From NCBI GenBank assembly GCA_963781155.1, contig CAWAEC010000011.1:62001-126000 (forward strand): a DNA stretch of 64,000 bases. The letters are read 5' to 3'. Of this stretch, positions 16,619 through 25,851 are shown in pieces. The notes below the pieces were generated by a model. The model saw only the letters and a list, made by a program, of their open reading frames with translations. It was not told the origin of the DNA and ran no database searches. The DNA is from PALSA-693 sp963781155. Its GTDB lineage: Bacteria > Actinomycetota > Acidimicrobiia > Acidimicrobiales > Palsa-688. Within the stretch, counting starts at the first letter, position 1, and every line of letters starts with the position of its first letter. The position numbers and the translations under genes are program-made.

Positions 16619-17413
16619 ATGGTCGCGAACAGCGATGACCGCCGAGTCGTCCGGGATGTGCAGGCCCCTTACCGCCCTGGACGGCTGCGCTGCCTCGTCA
16701 TCGAAGACGACGACGGGATCGCCGAACCTCTCGTCGACGGACTCACCCGCGAGGGGTTTGCGGTCAGCCGCGTCTCCACGGGTGCCCAGGCCCTGAACAG
16801 CCCGCCCTCGGACGTCGTCCTGCTGGACCTGGGCCTGCCCGACGTGGATGGCTATGCGCTGTGCCAACAGTTGCGGGCCCGGTCGTCGGTCCCCATTTTG
16901 GTCATCACGGCCCGGGGGGCGGAACACGACCGCGTCATCGGCTTGGAGCTGGGGGCCGACGACTACATCGTCAAGCCGTTCGGGTTCCGCGAACTGGTCG
17001 CGCGCATCCGGGCGGTTATGCGCCGTACCGCGGAGCCGGCCGCGCCGGCACCGGTCCAGGTCCTCGGGGCGTTGACCGTGGATCGCAGAACCCGCCGGGT
17101 ACTGGTGGACAGCAACGAGGTCGTCCTTTCCCCCAAGGAGTTCGATCTACTGGCCTTGCTCGCCGAGAACCCGGGGGCGGTCGTCAGCCGCCAGACGATC
17201 CTGGAAGAAGTGTGGGATCCCCACTGGTACGGGCCCACCAAGACAGTTGACGTGCATGTGGCGTCGTTGCGGCGAAAGCTGGGCGCTCCAGAGTGGATTG
17301 AGACCGTGCGCCGGGTCGGGCTCCGCCTGGGCGACACGACCACGTTGCCGACCGCGCCCCGCTCCGGATCACAGGACACCAGCACTCACACGAGCGCGCC
17401 GAGCGGCCCATGA
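16619..17413 (+). CDS. OmpR/PhoB-family response regulator
   Basis: 264 residues. The receiver domain starts around residue 23 (RCLVIEDDDG, acidic pair), with the phospho-acceptor Asp70 in VVLLDLGLPDVDGY, Thr97 in VITARG and Lys119 in DDYIVKPFG. The winged-helix DNA-binding domain (about 148-235) has LSPKEFDLLALLAENPGAVVSR, the recognition-helix stretch TKTVDVHVASLRRKL and the wing IETVRRVGLRLG. The Gly-Tyr of the usual RGVGYR wing is replaced by Gly-Leu. The C-terminal 20 residues are Ser/Thr-rich. The stop overlaps the kinase start by four bases. The target is unknown; the surface paralogues next door are candidates. Confidence 0.92.
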   Translation: MVANSDDRRVVRDVQAPYRPGRLRCLVIEDDDGIAEPLVDGLTREGFAVSRVSTGAQALNSPPSDVVLLDLGLPDVDGYALCQQLRARSSVPILVITARGAEHDRVIGLELGADDYIVKPFGFRELVARIRAVMRRTAEPAAPAPVQVLGALTVDRRTRRVLVDSNEVVLSPKEFDLLALLAENPGAVVSRQTILEEVWDPHWYGPTKTVDVHVASLRRKLGAPEWIETVRRVGLRLGDTTTLPTAPRSGSQDTSTHTSAPSGP

Positions 17414-18852
17414 CCCGGCGGCTGGTCCTTTCCTACCTGGGTTTAGCCGTGCTGATCCTGATTGTCCTGGAGATCCCCCTGGCCGTGCTGGTCGCCCGCC
17501 ACGAGCACGACCTGACGGAAAACGCGGTGGCGGCTCAGGCCAGCGGACTGGCTGCCCTGGCCAGCGAAGATGTCGAGCACGGCCGCCAGGCAGATCTGGC
17601 CGCCACGCTCGCTGGCTACCAGTCGCGAACGGGTCAAGAAGTGGAAATCGTCAACCCCGCGGGGGCGACGGTGGCTTCTGCCGGCAACGACCACGACGAC
17701 GACGCCCAGGGCAGCGCCCGCTCGATGGTCCGCGCTGCCCTGTCAGGGAAGACGGTCACCGCTTTCACCTCCGACGAAGACCAACCCTGGGCCAGCGCTG
17801 CAGTGCCCATCACCGTCGATGGCCGGCCCCTTGGCGCAGTACTGCTCGGAGTCCCCGGCTCGTCCGCTGAACAACATATTCACGCCATCTGGATTGCTCT
17901 GGCAGTGCTGGCGGGCGGGGTCCTGCTGCTGACCGGTCTGCTCGGGGCGGTCTTGGCCCGGTCGCTGTCACGCCCGTTGGCGCACCTGGAGTCTGCGGTA
18001 AATCGTCTGGGAGATGGCAATCTGACCGCCCGCGCCCAAACCGAGTCCGGACCGCCGCAGGTGCGTTCGCTGGCCCGCCAGTTCAATCACATGGCCGCTC
18101 GCCTTTCCGAACTCGTAGACGCCCAAAACCGCTTCGTCGCCGACGCCTCCCATCAACTGCGGTCGCCGCTCACGGCGCTGCGCCTGCGACTGGAGAACCT
18201 CGAGATCGATTCCACCGGTTCCACAGCCCATGAGGTGGAGGCCGCTGGCAACGAGGTCCAGCGTCTCTCCCGTCTGGTTGACGGATTGCTCACACTGAGC
18301 CGTGCCGACGGAGTCGAACCTGACCGGCGTGCCGTCAACCTGGATTCCCTCATTCAGGACCGTTGCGAAGCCTGGTCGGCACTGGCCGACGAGCGCCACG
18401 TCGAGTTGGAAGCTCTCCCGAAGCCAGGACCGCCTGCGATCGCGCTGTTCGTCCCCGGCGATCTCGACCAGATCCTCGACAATCTCCTTGCCAATGCACT
18501 TGACGCCAGCGCCGAGAAAGCCCGCATAAGGGTCCACACGGTCAGCGCCGAGCAGAACTGTCTCGAATTGCACGTCGTCGACGAAGGACCGGGCTTGAGT
18601 GAAGAGGATCGGCAACGCGCCTTTGATCGGTTCTGGCAAGGCCCGGGTGCAAGTGGCGGCCACAGCGGGCTCGGTCTGGCCATTGTCCGGCAACTGGCTC
18701 GGCGCAACCACGCCACGGTCGAGCTGCGGCCGGCCCAGCCCTGTGGCATCGATGCCGTTATCCGCATGGCCGCCGCCCAACCTGCAGACCGAAGAGGTCC
18801 TGCACAAGCGGCACCGGACAGCCGGATGTCACAGCTCGCCCCACCCCGCTAG
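17410..18852 (+). CDS. Membrane sensor histidine kinase
   Basis: 480 residues, the partner of the regulator just upstream (ATGA overlap). Helix 1 is at 8-28, an extracytoplasmic sensor of about 125 residues with an acidic HDDDAQ patch follows, helix 2 is at about 160-183, then a HAMP domain (LSRPLAHLESAVNRLGDGNLTAR). The HisKA box FVADASHQLRSPLTAL carries phospho-His248. The ATPase domain shows the N box (LDQILDNLLANALDAS), G1 (DEGPGLS) and G2 (GHSGLGLAIV). The sensor domain has no signature I recognise; the acidic patch might bind a cation or cationic peptide. The last 30 residues are a low-complexity tail. Confidence 0.92.
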   Translation: MTRRLVLSYLGLAVLILIVLEIPLAVLVARHEHDLTENAVAAQASGLAALASEDVEHGRQADLAATLAGYQSRTGQEVEIVNPAGATVASAGNDHDDDAQGSARSMVRAALSGKTVTAFTSDEDQPWASAAVPITVDGRPLGAVLLGVPGSSAEQHIHAIWIALAVLAGGVLLLTGLLGAVLARSLSRPLAHLESAVNRLGDGNLTARAQTESGPPQVRSLARQFNHMAARLSELVDAQNRFVADASHQLRSPLTALRLRLENLEIDSTGSTAHEVEAAGNEVQRLSRLVDGLLTLSRADGVEPDRRAVNLDSLIQDRCEAWSALADERHVELEALPKPGPPAIALFVPGDLDQILDNLLANALDASAEKARIRVHTVSAEQNCLELHVVDEGPGLSEEDRQRAFDRFWQGPGASGGHSGLGLAIVRQLARRNHATVELRPAQPCGIDAVIRMAAAQPADRRGPAQAAPDSRMSQLAPPR

Positions 18853-18926
18853 CGCGCCGGCACCAGCAGCATTCGAAGAGGAACCTGTTCGGTTTGAGGC
18901 GGCCCGGGCGGTACCGTTGCCCGCAC

Positions 18927-19979
18927 ATGGCCTCCTCTGTGGTGAAAGTACTGGTGATGGCGCCACACCTTGGCGCCGATCTGTCCTACGTGGCACAGGT
19001 CGATCCCCGGATCCAGGTGCTCGATGGCAACCGGGCGTTTGCGGCGGAGCTGATAGAACAGAACCAGGATCCGGGCCCGCTCCCGCCAGACGCCGTTCCG
19101 AGGGCCCAGCGGGATGAGTTGCTGGCGACGGCCGAGGTTCTGCTGATCGGCTATCCGATCCCACCCAGGCTGGCGAATCGGGCGGTTGCGTTGCGCTGGG
19201 CGCATCACACGCAGGCGGGTGTGTCGAATCTGCTCGGCTCCGATCTGTGGAGCTCGCAGGTCGCACTCACCTCGAGCCGGGGCGCAGTCGGCGTCACTGC
19301 CATCGCCGAGTACGTCCTGGCCGGAGTGCTGTACTTCTCCCGGGGCCTTGACGTTGCGGCGGGCCGACATGCGGGCGACGCCCTGAACCGCCAGAGTTAC
19401 CACTTGAGCAGCGTGGCCGGAGCGACCATGGGGATCATCGGGCTCGGTGGGATCGGGCGGGAAGTGGCCCGTCTGGCCCAGGCCATGGGCATGCGCGTCG
19501 TCGCCACCCGCCGATCGGCGCTGGCAGCCCAAACGAATGTCGACGGCGCCCACGTGCTTCTTCCCGCATCCGGGCTCATGGAGCTGGCCGCTCAGAGCGA
19601 TTTCGTCGTCGTGTGTTCCCAGCTGACAGAGCAAACCCGGGGAATGATCGACGCCCAGGTATTTGCGGCCATGAAGCGCGGCTCAGTATTGATCAATATT
19701 GCCCGGGGTGAGGAAGTCGACGAAAGTGCCCTGATGGAGGCGATCAATTCTGGACAGCTGCGCGGTGCCCTTCTCGACGTGCATGAGGGCGAATCCACAG
19801 GTCGGGCTCCCCGCCCTGACCTGGTGGATGCGCCCACCGTCCTGTTCACTCCGCACATCTCTACCTCTGCCGACCGGACGGGTACCGAACCTGTCAAGAG
19901 GCTGTTCGCCGACAACCTGCGCCGCTTCCTGAACTGCGAACCACTGCTCAACCCGGTCGACCGGGCCCGGGGTTACTAG
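18927..19979 (+). CDS. D-isomer-specific 2-hydroxyacid dehydrogenase
   Basis: 350 residues from ATG 18927; an ATG 33 bases earlier adds only a basic non-homologous stretch. The NAD-binding core reads MGIIGLGGIGREVARLAQAMGMRVVATRR (Rossmann GxGxxG near residue 170). The catalytic Arg lies in INIARGEEVDESAL, Glu in the LDVHEGE region and His in TPHIS. The N-terminal domain contains HHTQAGVSNLL, similar to phosphoglycerate or hydroxypyruvate reductases. It interconverts a 2-keto acid and a D-2-hydroxy acid with NAD(P)H. The stop overlaps the convergent DUF2236 gene by four bases. Confidence 0.9.
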   Translation: MASSVVKVLVMAPHLGADLSYVAQVDPRIQVLDGNRAFAAELIEQNQDPGPLPPDAVPRAQRDELLATAEVLLIGYPIPPRLANRAVALRWAHHTQAGVSNLLGSDLWSSQVALTSSRGAVGVTAIAEYVLAGVLYFSRGLDVAAGRHAGDALNRQSYHLSSVAGATMGIIGLGGIGREVARLAQAMGMRVVATRRSALAAQTNVDGAHVLLPASGLMELAAQSDFVVVCSQLTEQTRGMIDAQVFAAMKRGSVLINIARGEEVDESALMEAINSGQLRGALLDVHEGESTGRAPRPDLVDAPTVLFTPHISTSADRTGTEPVKRLFADNLRRFLNCEPLLNPVDRARGY

Positions 19980-20947
19980 CCCACGTCAGCCGTTGGCCGC
20001 CACTTGTCAGGTTGGGGAGAATCGGGAGCAACTGGCGCCGTCACCCGTTTGCGAGCCAGTTCGACGATTGGAGACGGTCCGAGCGCCATACGAATCAGGT
20101 GCAGCATGCTGCAGGTGAGCCCTCTCACCGCCAGCTCGTCTTGCGGCCGTATACGCACCTCGTGGAGCTTGCGAGCCCACGAAGGAAGCAAACCGATCGC
20201 CGACTGGATCAGCAAGGCGTGGACCGCTCGGGTAATCGGATCACGATCGACCGGCTGGGAGACGAACCAGAAAAGCTCCCGGGCTTGGGGGCTTGCCTCC
20301 AGCTCGGGCTGGATGCCGGCCAGATAGTGGTGCATTTCCTCCCGGGAACCTGGTACGTCGGAAGCGCCCAGAAGCTGAGCAACGGTGGATGTCTCCGCGT
20401 AATACCGGTCAATGTCGCCCGCCCGGACGGGGAAGGGGTAATACCGCCGGTAGGCCCGTGCGAAGCTCGTAACTTCGGCAACGTGCACCCAGCGGAGGAG
20501 AGCCGGGTCGTTGGCAGCGTAGGGAACGCCGTTGGGCGCCGTCCCGGTCACGGAGTCGTGCACCCGGCGCACCGCGGCGATGACGGACTCTGCGACCGGG
20601 GTCGCCGCGTACGTCGTGGCTGCCACGAAAGAGCCGGTGCGCGACAGCCGCCGGAGCGGCTCCTCCCGGAAGCGAGAGTGGTCGGCGACGCCTGCCGCGG
20701 CGAGCGGGTGGAGGGTTTGCACCATCAATGCGGCGATACCGCCGACGAACATGGAGACATCAGCATGGATGCGCCACGTCACCGAGTCGGGCCCAAACAG
20801 CCCGGGGTCGCCGGCCGGTTCGTCGTAGCGTTCTTCCGGAAAGCGATCACCGCCGAACAGTGCGCCAACGCCGCGCCGCACGGGGCCCCGGACCGCGCCG
20901 AGGGGGCACATGCGCTGTAAAGAAGGAACCAGCCGTACTGGCGTCAC
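19976..20947 (-). CDS. DUF2236 (MpaB/latex-clearing-type) oxygenase-like protein
   Basis: 323 residues with the DUF2236 pattern: DSVTWRIHADVSMFVGGIAALMVQTLHPLAAAGVADHSRF at the N-terminal side (His ligands to heme in relatives), LRWVHVAEVTSFARAYRRY in the middle and a conserved R-Q-D-E region near the end. Relatives include rubber oxygenase Lcp and fungal MpaB; most actinobacterial members are untested. The hydrophobic stretches could give membrane association, and no signal peptide is visible. Converges with the D-hydroxyacid dehydrogenase, sharing the last codon region, so the two genes are not co-transcribed. Confidence 0.8.
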   Translation of the reverse strand: MTPVRLVPSLQRMCPLGAVRGPVRRGVGALFGGDRFPEERYDEPAGDPGLFGPDSVTWRIHADVSMFVGGIAALMVQTLHPLAAAGVADHSRFREEPLRRLSRTGSFVAATTYAATPVAESVIAAVRRVHDSVTGTAPNGVPYAANDPALLRWVHVAEVTSFARAYRRYYPFPVRAGDIDRYYAETSTVAQLLGASDVPGSREEMHHYLAGIQPELEASPQARELFWFVSQPVDRDPITRAVHALLIQSAIGLLPSWARKLHEVRIRPQDELAVRGLTCSMLHLIRMALGPSPIVELARKRVTAPVAPDSPQPDKWRPTADVG

Positions 20948-21014
20948 CGCGTACTCTCCACCGTCACTGTTCTAGTCGATCTCTGCTGCACCGCTTCGGG
21001 ACGTAGAAGCTCGC

Positions 21015-22691
21015 TCATTCTCCACAGGTCTGCGGCGTCTGCCCCGGGGAGAGGCCTGGCGGGATGTACACACCGTCGTAGACCGATGACGATTCCGGGT
21101 TGACGGTCTGTGTCCCGTCGTAGGCCGGGCTGGCCACAGTGGTCGTGGTGGTGGCGGCCGCCGTGCTCGCCGAAGTCGACCCAGAGGTTCCGTTGACGCC
21201 ATTGAAGTTGGTCCCGGTGACGACTTCGAGGTTGTACGGGGTCGGGGTGAGCCCGCTATCGGGAAGGAGAGTCGACGTTCCGGCCAGCTGGCTCTGCAGC
21301 TGCTTGGCCGCGGCCAGCGAATCCGGTGCGTACTCGATCTCGGTGGTGGCCTGGCCGAAGTCGGGTGCGTCACCGGAGACTGTGGTGTTGTAGCCGAGCC
21401 CCGACAAGTCTTGACCGACCTGGGCGGCTTGGCCGCCGATGCCGCTGCCGTTGAGCACTTCTACCCGCACGGACGCCGGATTGACGGTGATCTGCACCGG
21501 CGCCGACTGCGGGTTGGCGGCGGCCGGCTTCGGCGCCGGCTGGCCGACGTTGAGCCATTGCTGGATGACGCTGGAGCCCTGGGTGGTGTCAGGGTCCAGA
21601 GCTCCCGGGACTGAGGTCGAGTTGACCGTCGGGTAGGTATAAGACTGAATCGTGGACAGGTTGGCCGATCGAAAAGTTTCGGCCAGGGAGAACAGCTGCG
21701 AATTGCTGAATCCGGTGTCGACGGTCAGGTTTTTCGTGATGCCGGCGATCACACCGTTGAGCGCAATGGGATTGGTCGGCGCCACCTTCTCCGCCTTGCG
21801 GGCGAGGGCCTTGACGAAGGCCTGCTGGCGCTGGATCCGGGCCAGGTCGCTTTCCGGGTACAGCTGGTAGTTCCACTCGCCGTTCAGGTAGTACTGATAT
21901 TCACGGGATCGGACAAACGCCAGCGCTTGCGCCCCACTGAGGTTGTAGCAGCCGGCGGCAGGAATCCTCAGGTTCGAAAAGGCGTCTTGCGCCGGGGCCG
22001 GGAAGTATTGCTCGACCCCCCCGACGGCGTTGGCGATTGCCTCGAAGGTGTCGAAGTTGAACACGGCCACGTGATTGATCTGGATGTCGAAGTCCTGGTC
22101 GAGCACCGTCACCAGAAGGGATGGGCTCCCGGAGTTGAACGCAGTATTGATGCGAGTGGTCCCGTAGCCAGGAACAGGCACCAACGTGTCACGCGGTATC
22201 GACAGCAGCGCCAGCGATCGGGTCTTGGGTGCGACGCGTAGCAAGATGATGCTGTCCGATCGTTGGCCCTGGACCTGGGAGGTACCGCCGAATTGGGTGC
22301 CGCCATTGATGTTGCGCGTGTCGGATCCGATGACCAGCATCGTGAACGCGGGCGTGGAGGATCCATTCGCCACGCTCTGGCTGCTGTGGCCCTGGGCGTG
22401 CAGTCCTGCCACGGGGATTCTCTTGATCTGTCCAAGCCGCCACTGCACGTACCCGTACGCCGAGCCTGCGCCGATCAGTGCGAGGGCGGTGAGCACGTTG
22501 AGCGCGATGAGAGTGCGACGCGGCCATCGCCGCCTGGGCAGTGCGGAACTTCGATGCGCCCCTCGGCGGCGGCGCGTGGCCGGCGATTCCTCCTGGACGG
22601 CGTCGCGTCGCTTCGAAGCGCGCAGCTCCTTGCCGAGCCGCCGCAACCCCTCCTGCGGATCGCGGGTCCGGGCCGAATCCTGGTTGGTCAT
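21015..22691 (-). CDS. LytR-CpsA-Psr (LCP) cell wall ligase with LytR_C domain
   Basis: 558 residues. A basic cytoplasmic tail, one membrane helix (about 62-84), then the LCP domain outside: MLVIGSDTRN, SDSIILLRVAPKTRSLALLSIPRDTLV (the conserved arginines and Asp bind pyrophosphate), RINTAFNSG and YNLSGAQALAFVRSR. A LytR_C domain (VRVEVLNGSGIGGQA) follows around 400-480, and the end is a Ser/Thr-rich tail. LCP enzymes transfer undecaprenyl-linked glycopolymers (arabinogalactan or teichoic acid-like) to peptidoglycan. It stands before the OafA-like acyltransferase on the same strand, so both may modify the same envelope polymer. Confidence 0.9.
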   Translation of the reverse strand: MTNQDSARTRDPQEGLRRLGKELRASKRRDAVQEESPATRRRRGAHRSSALPRRRWPRRTLIALNVLTALALIGAGSAYGYVQWRLGQIKRIPVAGLHAQGHSSQSVANGSSTPAFTMLVIGSDTRNINGGTQFGGTSQVQGQRSDSIILLRVAPKTRSLALLSIPRDTLVPVPGYGTTRINTAFNSGSPSLLVTVLDQDFDIQINHVAVFNFDTFEAIANAVGGVEQYFPAPAQDAFSNLRIPAAGCYNLSGAQALAFVRSREYQYYLNGEWNYQLYPESDLARIQRQQAFVKALARKAEKVAPTNPIALNGVIAGITKNLTVDTGFSNSQLFSLAETFRSANLSTIQSYTYPTVNSTSVPGALDPDTTQGSSVIQQWLNVGQPAPKPAAANPQSAPVQITVNPASVRVEVLNGSGIGGQAAQVGQDLSGLGYNTTVSGDAPDFGQATTEIEYAPDSLAAAKQLQSQLAGTSTLLPDSGLTPTPYNLEVVTGTNFNGVNGTSGSTSASTAAATTTTTVASPAYDGTQTVNPESSSVYDGVYIPPGLSPGQTPQTCGE

Positions 22692-22826
22692 GCCATCTCA
22701 GCCATGTTGAATGAAGGAGAATGCCTCTGTTCCGTTCGTATGTCTACTGGATGGTACTGGTCAGAGCCCGGGATGAGGTGTCAGGCCCCGGCCGCACAGG
22801 CGACGGTGGTTGGGCATTCGAACAGG

Positions 22827-25124
22827 CTACTGGCCGGGAGGTCCTTGCGAGGTCGACACCCTGGTCAGGGCGGCCGTGAGGTCATCACCGACGAGGGGGG
22901 AGAGGTAGTTGGCGTAGGTAACCGTGATGTGACTGTTATCGCGGTACACGAGCAGGTTGTCGACGACGACCAGGCACGCGGTCGGTGTGCAGAACCACGG
23001 ATCGACATCTACGAAGGAGCCGCCTGCGCTCTCTACCGCTGCGGCCTCAGCGGTGGTCCCGCTTATGTCGATGCCGTCGAGCCCTCCCCCCGAAATGCGA
23101 TGGCCGATTCGGGAGAAGTTGCACGCCGTGAGGCTGTTGAGGTTGGCGGACAGGCAATCCGGGATGTTCTGGGGCGGCGACGGCACGGAGCCCATCACCG
23201 CCACCTGCGACCCGACACCTCGAATGGTGGAAACCACCCGGGCAAGGCCGGAGAGCCAGGCCGGTCCGTTCTGGACGATGCCATACGACGAGTCGTAATT
23301 CGGCGCGATCCCGAGCACGACCAGCGCCGGGCGCAACGACGCCATCTGAGCCAGCACATTCGTCCGCCATTGTGTGCACTCCGTAAAGGTTCGGCCCAGA
23401 GCCGGGCTGAAGAATGAGATGTCGACCGGAGGACACGTGGCTTTGGTCCACACGTACAGGCGGTAGCCGCTGGCATTGGCGTAGGCGTCGATCGCAGGGA
23501 ACCACATGGCCGCGTGGGAATCGCCAAACAGGACAATAGATCTTGTCGCCGCGACATCCCCAAAGAGGCATGATGGCTGCGACGTCGCGTCGTAGGACAG
23601 CAGGCACCCATCGACCAGAGGCGCGGCCACGCTCCCCGAGGCATCGGAGAGGGACGGATCGAGGTTGGCGGGCACCGCGTTCGCCGTGGCCGAATTGGCG
23701 ATCGCCGACTCCACCTGCGCCTGGGCCGAATCCAGAGCCGCGACGGCCGGACTCACCGTCGTACTGGGAGAGCCCCCGGTCGCCGTCGCGGGGCGCGTCG
23801 TGGCTGGAGGACCGAGCGATTGCCGGATGGCGGCCACCGGGGCCACGCCGTGCCCGGTGACAGTTGGGATAGCCGCCGCGCACAGGAGGCAGACGCTTAC
23901 TCCTACGGCCGACAGAGCCAAACCAGTCAGAAGGCCCCGCTGCGGAGTGACGCCCAGCCATTTGGATTGGCGGAACGGGTTCTCGACGAACCGGTAGGTC
24001 ACGACTGCCAGCAACCCGCTCAGTAAGGCCAGTGAGATCTCCTGCCACTCCGCCAGGACATGTCCGAGGGCGAAGGGAGCCAGGATCAAGACGGGGTAAT
24101 GCCACAGATACCAGGAATAGGAGATCCGACCGATGGCGCGCATCGTGAGCGTGCCCAGGAGCAGGACCGGGCCCGCGGCTGGATTTGCCAATCCCGAAGC
24201 GATCACCATCCCCGCACCCATCACTGGCAGCAGAGCGGCCCGACCCGGATAGGGCGTGGTCGCACCAAAGGCCACGCAGGCCGCGAGGATCGCCGCGAGC
24301 CCCAGCCAACCGAGTACCGCTGCGACCGGGGACGGAATGCGCCGGAACGGACGCGACCCGAGGGCAATCAGTCCACCGAGCCCGAGTTCCCACGCCCGGG
24401 TAGGGAGCGAGAAGAACGCCACCGGCTCGTTGGCGTGCGTCAGCCACAAGGACAGCACAAGCGAACCTGCACTCACGGCACCGAGAGTGACGAGTGCCGT
24501 CATCCGTGACGGTCGCTTCCACCACCAGGCTAAAGAAGCCACGACGAGAAGCAGTGGCCACACCAGATAAAACTGCTCCTCGACTCCGAGTGACCAGTAA
24601 TGCTGAAAAGGCGAGGGGGTGGACGCGGCCAGATAATTCGTCTTGGTGGCCGCGAAGCGGTAGTTGCCGACGTACAACGCTGAATACAAACCGTCCTTCC
24701 ATACGGACCGCATTTGCAAAGGCGGCAGCAGCCGCAGCGACGCGATCATCGTCACCACCAGAACGAGGATGGCGGCCGGCAGGATCCGGCGAGCCCGGCG
24801 ACCGTAGAAGCCGGCGAAGGAGAGGCGGCCTTGCTTGTCCACCTCCCGCCACAGGAGGTCCGTGATCAGGAATCCGGAGATCACATAGAAGACATCCACT
24901 CCGACATAGCCACCCGAGAGGAAGCCGACGTTGGCGTGGTAGAAGACCACCGCCAGCACCGCGATGGCGCGCAAGCCTTCGATGTCGGGCCGAAATCTGC
25001 GTGCAGACCGGCTGCTCCGAGCCCGGGGGCTGGTAGTGGCTGCGGTCGGCGGCGCCAGGCCCTGGCTCAGCTCGGTCACGGCGAACCCTGAGTCTAGGTC
25101 GAGCGCTCCGCCCGCCCCAGGCAT
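22827..25124 (-). CDS. OafA/YrhL-type acyltransferase-3 with C-terminal SGNH domain
   Basis: 765 residues. The N-terminal acyltransferase-3 domain has about ten membrane helices and opens with DIEGLRAIAVLAVVFYHA (catalytic His), then GVDVFYVISGFLIT, ARRILPA and YWSLGVEEQFYLVWPL. After a Pro/Thr/Ala linker (about 440-500) comes an extracytoplasmic SGNH hydrolase-like domain with IVLFGDSHAAMW (catalytic Ser) and DNSHIT (Asp/His pair) near the C-terminus. Such fusions O-acetylate surface polysaccharide or peptidoglycan sugars: the membrane part moves an acyl group across and the SGNH part completes transfer. A GTG 45 bases inside is an alternative start. Confidence 0.9.
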   Translation of the reverse strand: MPGAGGALDLDSGFAVTELSQGLAPPTAATTSPRARSSRSARRFRPDIEGLRAIAVLAVVFYHANVGFLSGGYVGVDVFYVISGFLITDLLWREVDKQGRLSFAGFYGRRARRILPAAILVLVVTMIASLRLLPPLQMRSVWKDGLYSALYVGNYRFAATKTNYLAASTPSPFQHYWSLGVEEQFYLVWPLLLVVASLAWWWKRPSRMTALVTLGAVSAGSLVLSLWLTHANEPVAFFSLPTRAWELGLGGLIALGSRPFRRIPSPVAAVLGWLGLAAILAACVAFGATTPYPGRAALLPVMGAGMVIASGLANPAAGPVLLLGTLTMRAIGRISYSWYLWHYPVLILAPFALGHVLAEWQEISLALLSGLLAVVTYRFVENPFRQSKWLGVTPQRGLLTGLALSAVGVSVCLLCAAAIPTVTGHGVAPVAAIRQSLGPPATTRPATATGGSPSTTVSPAVAALDSAQAQVESAIANSATANAVPANLDPSLSDASGSVAAPLVDGCLLSYDATSQPSCLFGDVAATRSIVLFGDSHAAMWFPAIDAYANASGYRLYVWTKATCPPVDISFFSPALGRTFTECTQWRTNVLAQMASLRPALVVLGIAPNYDSSYGIVQNGPAWLSGLARVVSTIRGVGSQVAVMGSVPSPPQNIPDCLSANLNSLTACNFSRIGHRISGGGLDGIDISGTTAEAAAVESAGGSFVDVDPWFCTPTACLVVVDNLLVYRDNSHITVTYANYLSPLVGDDLTAALTRVSTSQGPPGQ

Positions 25125-25174
25125 ACCGTCGCCGTGCGTCTTCGCCGGACCCGCCCAGTCGTTCCCACACGCTG

Positions 25175-25681
25175 TTACTCCATTCGAAAGGTGAACACCT
25201 TGTCGGCCTCGATCCGTGCTCCAACCGCATCCGCTTCATCCAGCCATGTCTCGAACTCGGGCCCCTGCCTCGGGAGATAGTGGTCGAGCATGGCTTGGCG
25301 CAGCCCGCCACGGCCCTCATCGGACAGCTCGAACAGCTCGGCTCGGCCGTGAACCGTCATGGCCAGGCCCTCATCCGGGAGATAGGTGGCACTCACGGCG
25401 GGACGGGCGGCCAGGTGGCGCATTCGGACCGAGTTCCGGCCGGAACTGAAGTACAGCGAGCCGTGGAGCAGGTACCCGTCGACGGGCCCCACCAGAGGTC
25501 GGCCGTCAGCCGTCACGGTGGCGACGACGAGCAGACACATCCCTTGCAACCGATGGCTTACCTCGACCGCGCTCATGCGGCGATCGTCAGCCATAATGGT
25601 CCGCAGATGCGGGCCCGCGCCCGCCGCGCTGCGGTCCAACAATTGCTGCATGCGGTACAACTCGTCGGGTGTCTCGTACAT
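25175..25681 (-). CDS. Pyridoxamine 5'-phosphate oxidase-like flavin-binding protein
   Basis: 168 residues from ATG 25679-25681; the open frame further upstream overlaps the kinase gene and is not homologous. The split-barrel fold is indicated by GMCLLVVATVTADGRPLVGPVDGYLL, SLYFSSGRNSVRMRHLAARPAVSATYL and AMTVHGRAELFEL. The protein lacks the pyridoxamine-specific C-terminus and belongs to the broad PNPOx-like group (F420- or FMN-binding reductases, heme-handling proteins). The last residues FTFRME are typical of the actinobacterial F420/FMN type. The ribosome site is weak. Divergent from the kinase at 25852. Confidence 0.7.
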   Translation of the reverse strand: MYETPDELYRMQQLLDRSAAGAGPHLRTIMADDRRMSAVEVSHRLQGMCLLVVATVTADGRPLVGPVDGYLLHGSLYFSSGRNSVRMRHLAARPAVSATYLPDEGLAMTVHGRAELFELSDEGRGGLRQAMLDHYLPRQGPEFETWLDEADAVGARIEADKVFTFRME

Positions 25682-25851
25682 ACCGAGATTCCAGCACGGA
25701 ACGGACGGGAGGATCGGCGAGCCGATCTTCTGCCGACTGCAAACCCTGCTCTTTGCCTCGCTCAGGACCAGCAACGCATCGCCGTCCGTCTCGAAGGGCG
25801 GACCAAAGAAATCAACCTCGTCAGTGAGGATGAAACGGTAGGGTTCACCCG

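Noticed and set aside
23047..25320. A 757-codon open frame antiphase to the OafA-like acyltransferase
   Set aside because: It has no ribosome site, no motif and an Arg/Gly/Ser-rich composition typical of a shadow frame in GC-rich DNA; the other frame has helices and catalytic residues of a known family.
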